Below, piece after piece: positions 25,062-34,536 of a stretch of 64,000 nucleotides of DNA; position 1 is the stretch's first letter, and each line of letters starts with the position of its first letter. Location: the NCBI GenBank assembly GCA_026168605.1, contig JAPFDX010000012.1, forward strand, positions 186,001 through 250,000, read 5' to 3'. Position numbers and translations under genes: made by a program. Origin of the DNA: Roseburia sp. Lineage in GTDB: Bacteria > Bacillota > Clostridia > Lachnospirales > Lachnospiraceae. The notes under the pieces were generated by a model. That model was not told the DNA's origin and did no database searches. It was given only the letters and a program-made list of their open reading frames with translations.

Positions 25062-25793
25062 ATGCCAAAATCAATTTACGAAGATATTTATAAAGATTTG
25101 AAACATAAAATAGAAACAGATGTGTTCGCTTATCAGGAACTGCTGCCCTCAGAAAACACATTGATACAGATTTATAACTGTTCCCGCAACACACTTCGCC
25201 GGGCAGTAAGCCGCCTGGTAAGCGATGGCTATGTACAAACCATACAGGGAAAAGGCGTCCGTAATATCTATCAGCCCGTAGCACAGACTGCTTTTACTAT
25301 TGGGGAGATTGAAAGTTTCCGTGAGTCTGCTATGCGCAACGGGCACAAGTCGCTTACAAAAGTTATCTTATTTACAGAATTTGCCGTCAACGAAAAACAG
25401 GAGAAACAAACCGGTTTTCCTATAGGGAGTGAGATTTATTATATCCAGCGTGTACACTATTTAGATGACATGCCACTGATTTTAAATCACAACTATTTCT
25501 TAAAAGAAGCGGTTGGCGAACTCACAAAAGAAATCGCAGAGCGTTCCATTTATCAATATCTGGAAGAAACGCTGCACATGACGATCGTAAACAGCAAGAG
25601 AATCATGACTGTAGAAAAAATGACCCAAATTGACGAAAAATATTTAAAAATAAACGCTGATGATTATAACTGTCTGGCCGTGGTCAGCAGCCAAACTTAC
25701 AACAGTGACGGCTTGATGTTTGAATATACCCAGTCCAGGCACCGCCCTGATTACTTCCGTTTCTATGATAATGCAGTGAGAAAAACGATTTGA
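25062..25793 (+). CDS. treR: GntR/HutC-family repressor of trehalose genes
   Basis: 243 aa: N-terminal GntR winged helix (residues about 5-70, LPSENTLIQIYNCSRNTLR) and a C-terminal UTRA effector domain (about 85-238) that in TreR binds trehalose-6-phosphate. Divergent from treP, with three operators between them. The start at 25062 is chosen because AGAGGTGA lies at good spacing and MPKSIYEDIY is the typical TreR beginning; an earlier in-frame ATG at 25026 lacks a ribosome-binding site. A strong hairpin follows the stop directly. Confidence 0.93.
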   Translation: MPKSIYEDIYKDLKHKIETDVFAYQELLPSENTLIQIYNCSRNTLRRAVSRLVSDGYVQTIQGKGVRNIYQPVAQTAFTIGEIESFRESAMRNGHKSLTKVILFTEFAVNEKQEKQTGFPIGSEIYYIQRVHYLDDMPLILNHNYFLKEAVGELTKEIAERSIYQYLEETLHMTIVNSKRIMTVEKMTQIDEKYLKINADDYNCLAVVSSQTYNSDGLMFEYTQSRHRPDYFRFYDNAVRKTI

Positions 25794-25826
25794 CAACAGG
25801 CGGCACGCGAAGCGTGCCGCCTGTTG
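25794..25826. terminator. Bidirectional intrinsic terminator between treR and the nucleoside ABC operon
   Basis: A perfect 15-bp GC-rich stem (25794-25808 with 25812-25826) with a GAA loop lies between the convergent treR and permease genes. T-rich bases follow on the plus side (GTTTATCTG) and, a little further off, on the minus side (CGTTTTTCTC). Confidence 0.85.
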
Positions 25827-25827
25827 T

Positions 25828-26808
25828 TTATCTGTCCTCCCTGAAATACGCCTCGCCGAGACTTGCCGGCGGCTGGTTTTCCTGCTTATTCCGTTTGCTG
25901 GTGATCACGAGCACCACGATCGTCACGACATACGGCAGCATCTTGCACAGCTCCTGCGTCGCGCGCGTCAGCCCCGGCAGATAGATGTAGAGGATATACA
26001 GTCCACCGAAGACAAACGATCCCCAGATCGCATTTGCCGGATTCCACAGCGCCAGGATCACAAGCGCGATCGCAAGCCAGCCGCGGTCGCCAAAGCCGTT
26101 GTTCGACCATGTGCCGCCCAGATACTCCATGACAAAATACAGTCCGCCAATTCCGGCGATCGCCGCACCGGTCACAGTCGCCACATATTTGTAGCGTGAG
26201 ACGTTGATGCCCGCCGCATCTGCTGTCGCAGGATCCTCCCCGATGGCGCGCAGATTTAAGCCTTTCCTTGTGCGCTTTAGGAAATAGGTCATGCCGAGCG
26301 CGATCACAACCGACAGATAGGTCAGAAAACCGTAGGAAAACAATAGATCCCCGACCACCGGAATCTCGGACAGCACCGGGATCTGTGCGCGGAACGCCTC
26401 CGCTGTCGTCTTGACCGAAATCTGTCCGACGCCGCCCGCAAGCTTTGAGATCGAGCCTCCGAAAAAGTTGCCGAAGCCCACGCCGAACGTGGTCAGCGCC
26501 AGTCCGACCACATTCTGGTTTGCGCGCAGCGTGATCGTCAGAAAACTGTAGAGGAGACCGCCAAGCGCCGACGCTGCGAGCGTGCATACGATCGCGATCA
26601 GAAAGCCCACAAATCCGTTCGGATTCTCAGTTCCATTTTCATAGAAAAATGCCCCCATCAGTCCGGCGATCCCGCCCATGTACATGATGCCCGGAATCCC
26701 GAGATTGAGGTTTCCGGATTTCTCCGTCACGATCTCTCCGGTCGCGCCAAAAAGAATTGCCACGCCCTGACCGATCGCCTTTTGTATAAATGTCAACAGT
26801 AAATTCAT
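25828..26808 (-). CDS. Nucleoside ABC transporter permease (second subunit, NupQ/NupC type)
   Basis: 326 aa, eight to ten hydrophobic segments, BPD_transp_2 family. Typical stretches are GIPGIMYMGG near residue 37 and LRAIGEDPATADAAGINV near 200. It forms the channel with the permease encoded just upstream (15-base gap). The preceding BmpA-like lipoprotein and double ABC ATPase identify the system as a purine/nucleoside importer of the BmpA-NupABC class. Last gene of the operon. Confidence 0.92.
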   Translation of the reverse strand: MNLLLTFIQKAIGQGVAILFGATGEIVTEKSGNLNLGIPGIMYMGGIAGLMGAFFYENGTENPNGFVGFLIAIVCTLAASALGGLLYSFLTITLRANQNVVGLALTTFGVGFGNFFGGSISKLAGGVGQISVKTTAEAFRAQIPVLSEIPVVGDLLFSYGFLTYLSVVIALGMTYFLKRTRKGLNLRAIGEDPATADAAGINVSRYKYVATVTGAAIAGIGGLYFVMEYLGGTWSNNGFGDRGWLAIALVILALWNPANAIWGSFVFGGLYILYIYLPGLTRATQELCKMLPYVVTIVVLVITSKRNKQENQPPASLGEAYFREDR

Positions 26809-26823
26809 AGCACCTCACTCCTC

Positions 26824-27930
26824 TCATGCGTTCCGGTTTTTGCGGAATTCCAGACGATAGTTGATAAAGAACTCACAGCCGATCAGGAAAAACAGCAGAA
26901 TACCGGTGATGATATCCGACGCGTTTTCGTTTAACCCGAACTGGGATGCGATCTGGATCGACCCCTGCTGCATAAACACGAGAAATGCCGACACCAGGAT
27001 CATCGCAAACGGGTTGAACTTCGACATCCACGCGACGATGATCGCGGTAAATCCGCGTCCGCCTGCCGTACTCGTGGAGATCGTATGACTTGCGCCGCTG
27101 ACGATCAGGCATCCCGCAAAACCACAGATCGCACCCGAGAGCATCATCGTGCGGATGATCACACGCTTTACATTGATGCCCGCATACCGGGCAGTATTCT
27201 GACTCTCGCCGACCACCGAGATCTCATAGCCATGCTTGCTGTATTTCATGTAAATATAGATCCCCACCGTGAGCACTGCCACCAGAATGACATTCAGCCC
27301 GTAAGTGATGCCAAGCACCGGGGGAAACCACCCCTTCTGTCCTGCCGCGCCGATGATCCCGACGGTATTCGATCCTGCCGGATTCTCCCAGAACACGATG
27401 CAGAAGGTCACGACCTGCATCGCCACATAATTGAGCATCAGCGTAAACAGTGTCTCATTCGTATTGTATTTTGCCTTGAAGATCGCAGGGATCAGTCCCC
27501 ACACCATGCCTGCCGCCGCGCTCGCGATAAAGATCACGATCAAAAGCAGCCAGTTCGGCAGAGCGTCGCCCGCATAGATCATCAGCGCGGCTGTCGCCGC
27601 ACCGCCCATCAGGATCTGTCCCTCCGCCCCGATGTTCCAGAACTTCATTTTAAATGCCGGAGTCAGTCCGATGGCGATGCACAAAAGCACCACCGTCTCA
27701 CGGATGGTCACCCACGCGCGGCGGTTTGTTCCGACTGCGCCGTCCACGATCCCCAGATACACTTCGACCGGATTCTGTTTCGTGATCGCAACGATCACCA
27801 CCGCCGCCGTGACCAGGGAGAGAAGCACTGCGATCAGGCGGATTCCCCATGCTTTCCCCCTGGAAATCGTATCTCTCTTTGCCATGCGGACAACGGGCTC
27901 TCTCTTCGCCACTGTCACTTCTCTACTCAT
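26824..27930 (-). CDS. Nucleoside ABC transporter permease (first subunit, NupP/NupB type)
   Basis: 368 aa with an N-terminal basic cytoplasmic tail (residues 1-28) and eight to ten membrane segments; BPD_transp_2 family. GAEGQILMGG near residue 105 and VGESQNTARYAGINV near 240 are family-typical. Its ATG overlaps the end of the ATPase gene by 8 bases. Confidence 0.92.
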   Translation of the reverse strand: MSREVTVAKREPVVRMAKRDTISRGKAWGIRLIAVLLSLVTAAVVIVAITKQNPVEVYLGIVDGAVGTNRRAWVTIRETVVLLCIAIGLTPAFKMKFWNIGAEGQILMGGAATAALMIYAGDALPNWLLLIVIFIASAAAGMVWGLIPAIFKAKYNTNETLFTLMLNYVAMQVVTFCIVFWENPAGSNTVGIIGAAGQKGWFPPVLGITYGLNVILVAVLTVGIYIYMKYSKHGYEISVVGESQNTARYAGINVKRVIIRTMMLSGAICGFAGCLIVSGASHTISTSTAGGRGFTAIIVAWMSKFNPFAMILVSAFLVFMQQGSIQIASQFGLNENASDIITGILLFFLIGCEFFINYRLEFRKNRNA

Positions 27931-29461
27931 CTGCCTTCTTCTCCTCTCCGTCTCCTGTCATCATCAGTCCGAGCTCCTCCTTCGTCGTGCTTCTCGCATC
28001 CACGATACCTGCCACGCGCCCGCTGTTTAAGACAAGGATTTTATCACAGAGCGCGAGCAGCACATCCAGATCCTCGCCGACGCAGATCACCGCCACACCC
28101 TTCTTTTTCTGTTCATTTAAAAGATTGTAAATCGTGTAGGAGGAATTGATATCAAGCCCCCTGACTGGATATGCCACCATCAGCACGGTCGGGTTGCCCG
28201 CGATCTCGCGTCCCACCAGAATTTTCTGGACATTTCCACCGGAGAGACGACTGACCGGCGTATCCACACCCGGGGTCACGACCTCAAGCTGGCTTACGAT
28301 CTCCTCCGCAAGCTTCTTCGGTTTCTTTCTGTCCGCAAAAAATTTTCCGCCCTCCTTGTAGCTGCGGATCATCATGTTGTCGGTCAGGTCCATCGATCCG
28401 ACCAGTCCCATCCCCAGCCTGTCCTCCGGCACAAAGGACAGCGTGATGCCGAGCTTCTTGATATCCTCCGCCTTCATCCCGGAGATCTTCTCCGTCGCAC
28501 CCTCCGGCGGATAGTACAGGATCTCGCCGCTCTCGATCGGCTGCAGTCCTGCGACCGACTCCAAAAGTTCCTTCTGACCGCTGCCGGAAATTCCCGCAAC
28601 ACCGAGGATCTCGCCGCTGTACGCGTCAAACGACGCCTCCTTTAACACCTTAAGTCCCTCTTTGTTCCTGCAGGTGATACCGCGCATCTCAATGCGCTTC
28701 TTAACGCCCTCCGGCTTGGTGCGGTGGATATCGAGCGTCACCTTCTCGCCGACCATCATCTCTGTGAGGGACTCCACGGTCGCCTCCTTCGTCGGTACGG
28801 TATCTATGTATTTTCCCTTCCGAAGAACCGCCACGCGGTCGGAGAGCTCCAAAACCTCGTTCAGCTTATGTGTGATGATGATAATGGATTTTCCCGCCTC
28901 GCGCATATTGCGCAGCACCGCAAAGAGCTTCTCCGTCTCCTGCGGCGTCAGCACCGCCGTCGGCTCGTCCAGGATCAGGATATCCGCGCCCCGGTAGAGC
29001 ACCTTCACGATCTCAACCGTCTGTTTCTGCGAAACCGACATATCGTAAATTTTCTGTGCCGGATTCAGGTCAAAACCATAGCGCGCCGTCAGCTCCGCGA
29101 TCTCCCGCTCCACCTGCTTCATGTTCAGCCGTCCGCTGCCCGGCAGACCGAGGATGATATTCTCCGCCGCCGTCAGGATCTGGATCAGCTTAAAGTGCTG
29201 GTGGATCATTCCAATGCCGAGCGCGAAGGAATCCTTCGGCGAACGGATCGTCACCGTCTCGCCATTCACCCGGATCTCCCCCTCATCCGGAAAGTAGATG
29301 CCGGAGAGCATATTCATCAGCGTCGTCTTGCCGCTGCCGTTCTCACCCAGGATCGAGAGGATCTCTCCTTTTCTCACTGTCAGATTTACATTGTCATTCG
29401 CGGTCACTTCGCCAAACCGCTTGGTAACGCCTTTTAACTCAATCGCATTTACCGGTTCCAC
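27923..29461 (-). CDS. Nucleoside ABC transporter ATPase with two ABC domains
   Basis: 512 aa, two tandem ABC modules like sugar/nucleoside ATPases RbsA and NupA. Module 1 has Walker A GENGSGKTT near residue 39 and Walker B ILILDEPTA near 160. Module 2 has the degenerate Walker A GISGSGQKE near 290 and a signature-like SGGNVQK near 408. The start is GTG at 29461, seven bases after AGGAGG; there is no better ATG. It follows the BMP lipoprotein gene after 122 bases that carry two hairpins. Confidence 0.94.
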   Translation of the reverse strand: MEPVNAIELKGVTKRFGEVTANDNVNLTVRKGEILSILGENGSGKTTLMNMLSGIYFPDEGEIRVNGETVTIRSPKDSFALGIGMIHQHFKLIQILTAAENIILGLPGSGRLNMKQVEREIAELTARYGFDLNPAQKIYDMSVSQKQTVEIVKVLYRGADILILDEPTAVLTPQETEKLFAVLRNMREAGKSIIIITHKLNEVLELSDRVAVLRKGKYIDTVPTKEATVESLTEMMVGEKVTLDIHRTKPEGVKKRIEMRGITCRNKEGLKVLKEASFDAYSGEILGVAGISGSGQKELLESVAGLQPIESGEILYYPPEGATEKISGMKAEDIKKLGITLSFVPEDRLGMGLVGSMDLTDNMMIRSYKEGGKFFADRKKPKKLAEEIVSQLEVVTPGVDTPVSRLSGGNVQKILVGREIAGNPTVLMVAYPVRGLDINSSYTIYNLLNEQKKKGVAVICVGEDLDVLLALCDKILVLNSGRVAGIVDARSTTKEELGLMMTGDGEEKKADE

Positions 29462-29485
29462 AATCGTCCTCCTTTAACGTAAACT

Positions 29486-29523
29486 GCGGAACTGCGGACG
29501 CCAGAGGCGTTCCGCGGTTCCGC
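29486..29523. terminator. GC-rich hairpin, promoter-distal of two between bmp and the ABC genes
   Basis: An imperfect 17-18 bp stem (29486-29502 with 29506-29523) followed by TTTTATC on the plus side. On the sense (minus) strand it lacks a T-run, so there it more likely acts as an mRNA-stability or attenuation structure. Confidence 0.65.
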
Positions 29524-29547
29524 TTTTATCTGTTATATCATGCAGAG

Positions 29548-29570
29548 GGGAATCCCGCCTGCGGGATCCC
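29548..29570 (-). terminator. Second intercistronic hairpin just after the BMP lipoprotein gene
   Basis: GGGATCCCGC pairs with its complement across a 2-base loop with one bulge (29548-29558, 29561-29570), 13 bases after the bmp stop. It has no clear U-run. This position is typical of structures that protect the 3' end of a highly expressed binding-protein mRNA. Confidence 0.6.
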
Positions 29571-29583
29571 TTTCTGCTGTCAG

Positions 29584-30837
29584 TTACTCTGTCACGGAAG
29601 TGATGCCATCGATGATGAGATCAAATGCCGGAGCACTCGCAAGCTCTGACTCGTGATAGTAGCCGTCAGACACATATGCGCTGTACTTCTCGTAATCACC
29701 GCCCTGTGCGATCAGATCCTCGAGAGAAGAACCGTTCACGGTAAAGGTGCTCGTATCAAATACGTGAAGCTTTCCTTCCTTCAACGCACCCTCAACCTCT
29801 GCGACCTTCTCTGCCGTTCCCTCTGCGATCACAGTCTCGTTGAGCGGAGTGATCTTGTCTGCTCCCTCTACATATCCCTGACACCAGTCTGTCACGATCG
29901 CCTCACCGTTCATCACGCACTCTACCGCGTAGGTGTAATACGGTCCCCAGTTGATCGATGCGGATGTCAGCGCGCTGTTTGGCGCTACGGAAGTCATATC
30001 GATGTTGTAGCCGACACACGGTACGCCCTTCTCCTCACAAGCGCTCGGGGCTCCTGTGGTATCTGCGTGCTGGCTGATCAGCACACAGCCGTCGTCGATC
30101 AGCTTGGAAGCAACCTCTGCCTCGCCTGCCATGTCCGCCCAACTGTTGGTGTACTGAACCTCCATCGTAACGCTCGGGCAGACGCTTCTCGCGCCGAGAT
30201 AGAAGGATGTGAAGCCTGAGATCACCTCCGCGTACGGGAAGGCGCCTACATATCCCATCTTTGCCTCGTCCTCGGTGATCGTGCCGTCTGCGATCATCTC
30301 GTTTAACTTAAGACCTGCGACCACACCGGACACATAACGTGACTCATACACGGCAGTAAAATAGTTGTGCATATTGGCAAGCCCTGAGGAGGACGCCTGA
30401 TAGCCGGTCGCATGACAGAACTCGATTTCCGGGTACTCCGCTGCCGCCTGGATCATATAGGTTTCAAATCCGAAGCTGTTTCCAAAAATAATATCGCATC
30501 CCTGCTCTGCAAGGTCCACTGCCGCATCATAGCAGGACTCGTCCTCCGGAACGGTTGTCTTCTCGATCACCTGATCCTCGGAAAGTCCCAGCGTCTCCAT
30601 CATCTCGTCAATACCAGCCATATGGGCGGAGCTATAACCCTCGTTCTCATCGCCGATATAGATGATGCCGACCTTAATATCCTCTGCTGCAACCGGTTCC
30701 CCCGCTGCCTCCGTGCCCGCAGTCTCACCCACTGCGCCGCCGTCTGCCGCTGTTCCTGCCGCGTCGTCTGAACCGCAGCCTGCCAGCATAGAAACGGAAA
30801 GTCCCATTGCAAGTAACACACTCAGTATTTTTTTCAT
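29584..30837 (-). CDS. BMP-family nucleoside-binding lipoprotein
   Basis: 417 aa lipoprotein: basic start, hydrophobic stretch and lipobox LAGC near residue 22, then a low-complexity Ala/Gly/Asp/Glu linker to about residue 50, then the PnrA/BmpA (Bmp, PF02608) binding domain. It captures purine nucleosides for the downstream ABC genes. The start at 30837 has GGAGGAAAAGGG upstream and gives a proper signal peptide; an upstream in-frame start adds 17 unsuitable residues. Confidence 0.94.
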   Translation of the reverse strand: MKKILSVLLAMGLSVSMLAGCGSDDAAGTAADGGAVGETAGTEAAGEPVAAEDIKVGIIYIGDENEGYSSAHMAGIDEMMETLGLSEDQVIEKTTVPEDESCYDAAVDLAEQGCDIIFGNSFGFETYMIQAAAEYPEIEFCHATGYQASSSGLANMHNYFTAVYESRYVSGVVAGLKLNEMIADGTITEDEAKMGYVGAFPYAEVISGFTSFYLGARSVCPSVTMEVQYTNSWADMAGEAEVASKLIDDGCVLISQHADTTGAPSACEEKGVPCVGYNIDMTSVAPNSALTSASINWGPYYTYAVECVMNGEAIVTDWCQGYVEGADKITPLNETVIAEGTAEKVAEVEGALKEGKLHVFDTSTFTVNGSSLEDLIAQGGDYEKYSAYVSDGYYHESELASAPAFDLIIDGITSVTE

Positions 30838-30878
30838 AATCCCTTTTCCTCCAGTATTCTTCTTGGAAATACATTGCC

Positions 30879-30907
30879 AATTTAGCACAGCAATATTTTT
30901 CCGTCAA
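30879..30907 (-). promoter_or_regulatory. sigmaA promoter of the nucleoside transporter operon
   Basis: Minus strand TTGACG (30907-30902), 17 bp, TAAATT (30884-30879), about 40 bases upstream of the lipoprotein start. No purine riboswitch is visible in the short leader. Confidence 0.75.
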
Positions 30908-30978
30908 TAGGAAAATGAGCTTTTCTGAAAAAAAGACTTTTATTTATAAGTAATGCTAATATTTATTTGCACTCCTTC

Positions 30979-32088
30979 TTATAGTTCTCCGTTTTTCCCG
31001 GCTTTTCTGCTCTTTTCGGTATCCCACTCCCGGAAAATATGGATCACGCCATTATCGTTTAAGCTCTTTAAAAATGCCATCGCAAGCGGCAGCAAAAACA
31101 TCCCCGCGATCCCCAGAAAATGGAGCCCCAGGATCATGGAAAGAAGTGTCACAACCGGGGAGAGCCCCATCTGCTTTCCGACGAGGTGCGGCTCCACGAT
31201 ATTGCGCACCACGGTGATCACAAGATACAGCGCCACCAGACCGATGCCAAACGGCAGGTCGCCCGCGCAGGAAACGATCACTGCCCACGGCAGCAAGACC
31301 GTTCCCGTCCCCAGCACCGGGAGAATATCGAGCAGCGCGATCAGAAACGCGATCAGAAACGCCCCTTCCACCCGCAGCAGCAAAAGCCCAGCCACAAGCT
31401 CGACGAACGTCAGCCCGAGGATCAGGCAGTAGGAAAGCACACACTTTCCCAGCGTTCCCAGCACATACTTCCTCACATCGAGCGCATACTGCCGGAAACG
31501 CTCCGGCACCTGCGCAACCAGAAACGCGCAGATATCAGGAAACTCCAACTCGATCAGAAGCGTCGCGATCACCGTCAGAAACAGATCCATGCAGATACCG
31601 GGGATGTGTCCCGCCACCGCCGAAACCCCGTCGACCACCTTTCCGGAAATCTCCGCCGCCATATCTCCGGTGCGCCCCGCCGCTGCCGCAAGTCCCCCGG
31701 CATCTCCTGCAAAAAATTCCTTTCCCCATGCGCTTGCCCGCCGGAAAAAAGGCGCCACAGATTCCTGAAAAAAGCAGGAAAGCTGATCCGTGCAGCCGGA
31801 CAAAAGATCCAGGATCTGGTAGCCCAGCAGATAAAAAAGCACCGCGAGCAGCGCGTAAAAGAGCACGACGATAAGCACCGCCGCCACCTTCCGCCCCATA
31901 TGCAGCCGCTCTGTCGCAAAATCCACCGGAAAGGAGAGCGCCCATGCCACGGCAAACGCCAGAACAAACGGAAACACTGCCGCAGCGGCATACTTGAGCA
32001 CCAGGATTGCCAGACCGCCAAGGACTGCCCAGTACGCTGCCCGGATAAGAAACTCTTTCTGCCTTTTTAACCGCTCCGCTCTGTCCAT
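30979..32088 (-). CDS. AI-2E family (YtvI-like) integral membrane protein
   Basis: 369 aa with paired N-terminal membrane helices, a central extracytoplasmic segment (about 85-200) and a C-terminal bundle including VVRNIVEPHLVGKQMGLSP near residue 305, the hallmark of the AI-2E transporter family. Among Bacillota, the sporulation membrane protein YtvI has this pattern; quorum-signal export should not be assumed. The start at 32088 has AAGGAGAAATGCG upstream; the longer frame adds 48 residues with no ribosome-binding site. Confidence 0.82.
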   Translation of the reverse strand: MDRAERLKRQKEFLIRAAYWAVLGGLAILVLKYAAAAVFPFVLAFAVAWALSFPVDFATERLHMGRKVAAVLIVVLFYALLAVLFYLLGYQILDLLSGCTDQLSCFFQESVAPFFRRASAWGKEFFAGDAGGLAAAAGRTGDMAAEISGKVVDGVSAVAGHIPGICMDLFLTVIATLLIELEFPDICAFLVAQVPERFRQYALDVRKYVLGTLGKCVLSYCLILGLTFVELVAGLLLLRVEGAFLIAFLIALLDILPVLGTGTVLLPWAVIVSCAGDLPFGIGLVALYLVITVVRNIVEPHLVGKQMGLSPVVTLLSMILGLHFLGIAGMFLLPLAMAFLKSLNDNGVIHIFREWDTEKSRKAGKNGEL

Positions 32089-32235
32089 CGCATTTCTCCT
32101 TTTTGCATTTCTCTTATTAACTATATCCAGACAAGGGAATATCATTCTTGCAAAAAGAAAATTGCAGAGGGAGCATTTTCCATAGACAAAAACAGGAGAC
32201 AGTCTCCCCACGGATTTCTGTCTCCTGTTCAAAAT

Positions 32236-33294
32236 CTATTCTTCCAACTTTAAAATATAAATGCAGTTCGGCTTATCGACCTTTACGCTCCGCCCTTCCT
32301 GAAGGGAGTAGCCCTGGTCATAATAAATCTGGTACGTATAAATGTCATTTGAATTATTGTTCAGTGTCAGATAGTGCTGCTCATCCGGGTAAAAGGCAAG
32401 CATCTTCGGATAGTCACTGTTGACCTTCGTCATAAACTTCTCGGTGAGCATCCCTGTCTTTGCATCAATCTCGTAGCACACAACAGAGTTGACGCCAGCG
32501 TTACTGCACATCAGATATCTGCCGCTTCTCGACACCTCCATACCCGATGCCGCACATACGTCCTCCTCCTTGTTCGTCACGGTGTGCACTTCCTGGATCT
32601 TCTCAAAGACCGGAGTGTCGTCCACCACCGAATAGCGGTACACCTCGATCACATTGAGCAGCTCATACAGGATATACGCGTACTTTCCGTCTCTGGAAAA
32701 ACGGATCATGCGCGGTGCGGATTCCAGCTTGCCGCGGATAATGTCGATCAGCTTTAATCTGCCGCGCTCATAATCCACACGGTACACTTTCACCTGATCC
32801 AGACCGTTGTCTACCGCGCAGAGAAATTTCTGCTCCGGTGTCAGCTTCACGCAGTCCACGTGCGGGATAAAATTGCGCTGTGCAATACTTCTTCCCATCC
32901 CCTTGTGGAACACGCCGTCAGCGATCGCGCCGATGCTTCCATCCGGCTCAAGGCGCATCATGCTGACACGCCCGTCGTGGTGCCCGCCCACAAAGAGATA
33001 GCGGTTCTCATCGTCCACCTCGACATAGCAGCCGCGCATACCGCCGATCCACTGCTTATTCATCGGAATGAGGTCGCCGTCCGGCTGAATGGCGAACGCC
33101 TCCACGCCCTCATCTGCGATCGAGTACAGAAACTTACGGTTTTTCGACACCACGATATCCGAGGGATTATTGATCGGGACGACCTTGCGCTCCTTCATCT
33201 CCCCCTTTTCCACGTTCACATCATAGATATGGATTCCGACACTGTTCTCATGGGTATAGGTACCCACATATGCAACATATTTCTCCTGTTTCAT
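32236..33294 (-). CDS. Lactonase family protein (6-phosphogluconolactonase-type beta-propeller)
   Basis: 352 aa seven-bladed beta-propeller of the lactonase family (PF10282), seen in repeated blade motifs such as VSKNRKFLYSI, CYVEVDDENRYLFVGG and EVSRSGRYLMCSN. Members include the YbhE-type 6-phosphogluconolactonase of the pentose phosphate pathway; activity of this copy is not proven. No signal peptide. It follows the U32 gene after 15 bases. Confidence 0.85.
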   Translation of the reverse strand: MKQEKYVAYVGTYTHENSVGIHIYDVNVEKGEMKERKVVPINNPSDIVVSKNRKFLYSIADEGVEAFAIQPDGDLIPMNKQWIGGMRGCYVEVDDENRYLFVGGHHDGRVSMMRLEPDGSIGAIADGVFHKGMGRSIAQRNFIPHVDCVKLTPEQKFLCAVDNGLDQVKVYRVDYERGRLKLIDIIRGKLESAPRMIRFSRDGKYAYILYELLNVIEVYRYSVVDDTPVFEKIQEVHTVTNKEEDVCAASGMEVSRSGRYLMCSNAGVNSVVCYEIDAKTGMLTEKFMTKVNSDYPKMLAFYPDEQHYLTLNNNSNDIYTYQIYYDQGYSLQEGRSVKVDKPNCIYILKLEE

Positions 33295-33309
33295 CGCCTT
33301 GTACCATCC

Positions 33310-34533
33310 TTATTCTTTTCTGCGCAAAATATCATACATTTCCAGCGGCTGTCCCAGATCGATAAAAAGTACCTGCTTTGGATGTGGTGCAGACTCCATC
33401 CCGGTCCCGTCCTCATCCACAATGCGTTTCACCGTCACCGTCAGATTCTCCCCGTCCGGCTTCATCACCTCGATCTCTTCTCCCACGGAAAATTTGTTGC
33501 GCTGCTCGATGCGGTACAGTCCGTCCTCATTCTGCTCCCCGACAATTCCAAGATATGTATATTCCTTCACATACGTGTTGTTGTCATAGATCTGGGTCTC
33601 GTCAGACGGCTTTCCAAAGAAAAATCCGGTCGTAAACTGGCGGTAAGTACAGTTCGATATCTGGTCAAGATACCACGGCAGATTCTCCCGGTAAAGCTCC
33701 GGCGACTGCTTGTAATCGTCGATGGCTTTGCGGTAAGTTCTCGCCACGGTCGCCACATATAGTGCTGTCTTCATTCTACCCTCTATTTTGAAACTGTCAA
33801 TACCGGATTCCATCAGCTCCGGAATATGCTCGATCATACACAGATCCTTGGAGTTGAAAATATAAGTGCCGCGCTCATTCTCATAGACCGGCAGATATTC
33901 TCCCGGACGCTTCTCCTCCACCAGCGCATACTTCCAGCGGCAGGGGTGTGTGCACGCGCCCCGGTTCGCATCCCTTCCGGTAAAATAATTCGACAGCAGG
34001 CAGCGCCCGGAATACGCCATACACATGGCTCCATGGATAAATGTCTCGATCTCAAGGTCGTCCGGGATGTGTGCACGGATCTCCCGGATCTCCGCCAGCG
34101 AGAGTTCCCTTGCGGAAACCACGCGCTTCGCACCCTGCGCATACCAGAACAGATATGTTCCGTAGTTGGTATTGTTCGCCTGCGTGCTGATATGGCGCTC
34201 AATCTCCGGGCATACCTCTGCCGCGATGGCAAATATGCCCGGATCCGAGATGATCAGCGCATCCGGCTTTATCTCCCGCAGCTCCTCAAAATAGGCGTGC
34301 ACGCCGTTCAGATCACCGTTGTGCGCCAGAATATTCGCCGTGATATACACCTTTACGTCATGCGCGTGCGCAAACGCGATGCCCTCGCGGATCTCCTCCA
34401 TCGAAAAATTTTTCGCTTTCGCACGCAGCCCAAACGCCTCGCCGCCGATATATACCGCATCCGCGCCGTAGATGACTGCGATCTTCAATACCTCAAGGCT
34501 GCTTGCCGGTATCAGTAATTCCGGTCTTCTCAT
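33310..34533 (-). CDS. U32 family protein, probable tRNA U34 hydroxylation enzyme (TrhP-like)
   Basis: 407 aa, peptidase-U32-like TIM barrel with the family Cys cluster: two Cys in HGAMCMAYSGRCLLS and two in GACTHPCRW (residues about 170-205). The C-terminal extra domain is present (about 325-400). In E. coli and B. subtilis such proteins (TrhP, YrrN/YrrO) make 5-hydroxyuridine at tRNA position 34 from prephenate. The gene upstream is trmR, which methylates that hydroxyl, so a tRNA-modification role is much likelier than proteolysis. Only one copy is seen, where B. subtilis has two. Confidence 0.9.
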   Translation of the reverse strand: MRRPELLIPASSLEVLKIAVIYGADAVYIGGEAFGLRAKAKNFSMEEIREGIAFAHAHDVKVYITANILAHNGDLNGVHAYFEELREIKPDALIISDPGIFAIAAEVCPEIERHISTQANNTNYGTYLFWYAQGAKRVVSARELSLAEIREIRAHIPDDLEIETFIHGAMCMAYSGRCLLSNYFTGRDANRGACTHPCRWKYALVEEKRPGEYLPVYENERGTYIFNSKDLCMIEHIPELMESGIDSFKIEGRMKTALYVATVARTYRKAIDDYKQSPELYRENLPWYLDQISNCTYRQFTTGFFFGKPSDETQIYDNNTYVKEYTYLGIVGEQNEDGLYRIEQRNKFSVGEEIEVMKPDGENLTVTVKRIVDEDGTGMESAPHPKQVLFIDLGQPLEMYDILRRKE

Positions 34534-34536
34534 ATG

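Noticed and set aside
30979..32088. Autoinducer-2 exporter
   Set aside because: The AI-2E family name is historical; the pattern suits YtvI-like proteins and nothing nearby concerns quorum sensing.
33310..34533. Collagenase-like U32 peptidase as function
   Set aside because: Synteny with trmR and the conserved Cys cluster favour the tRNA hydroxylation role shown for TrhP proteins.
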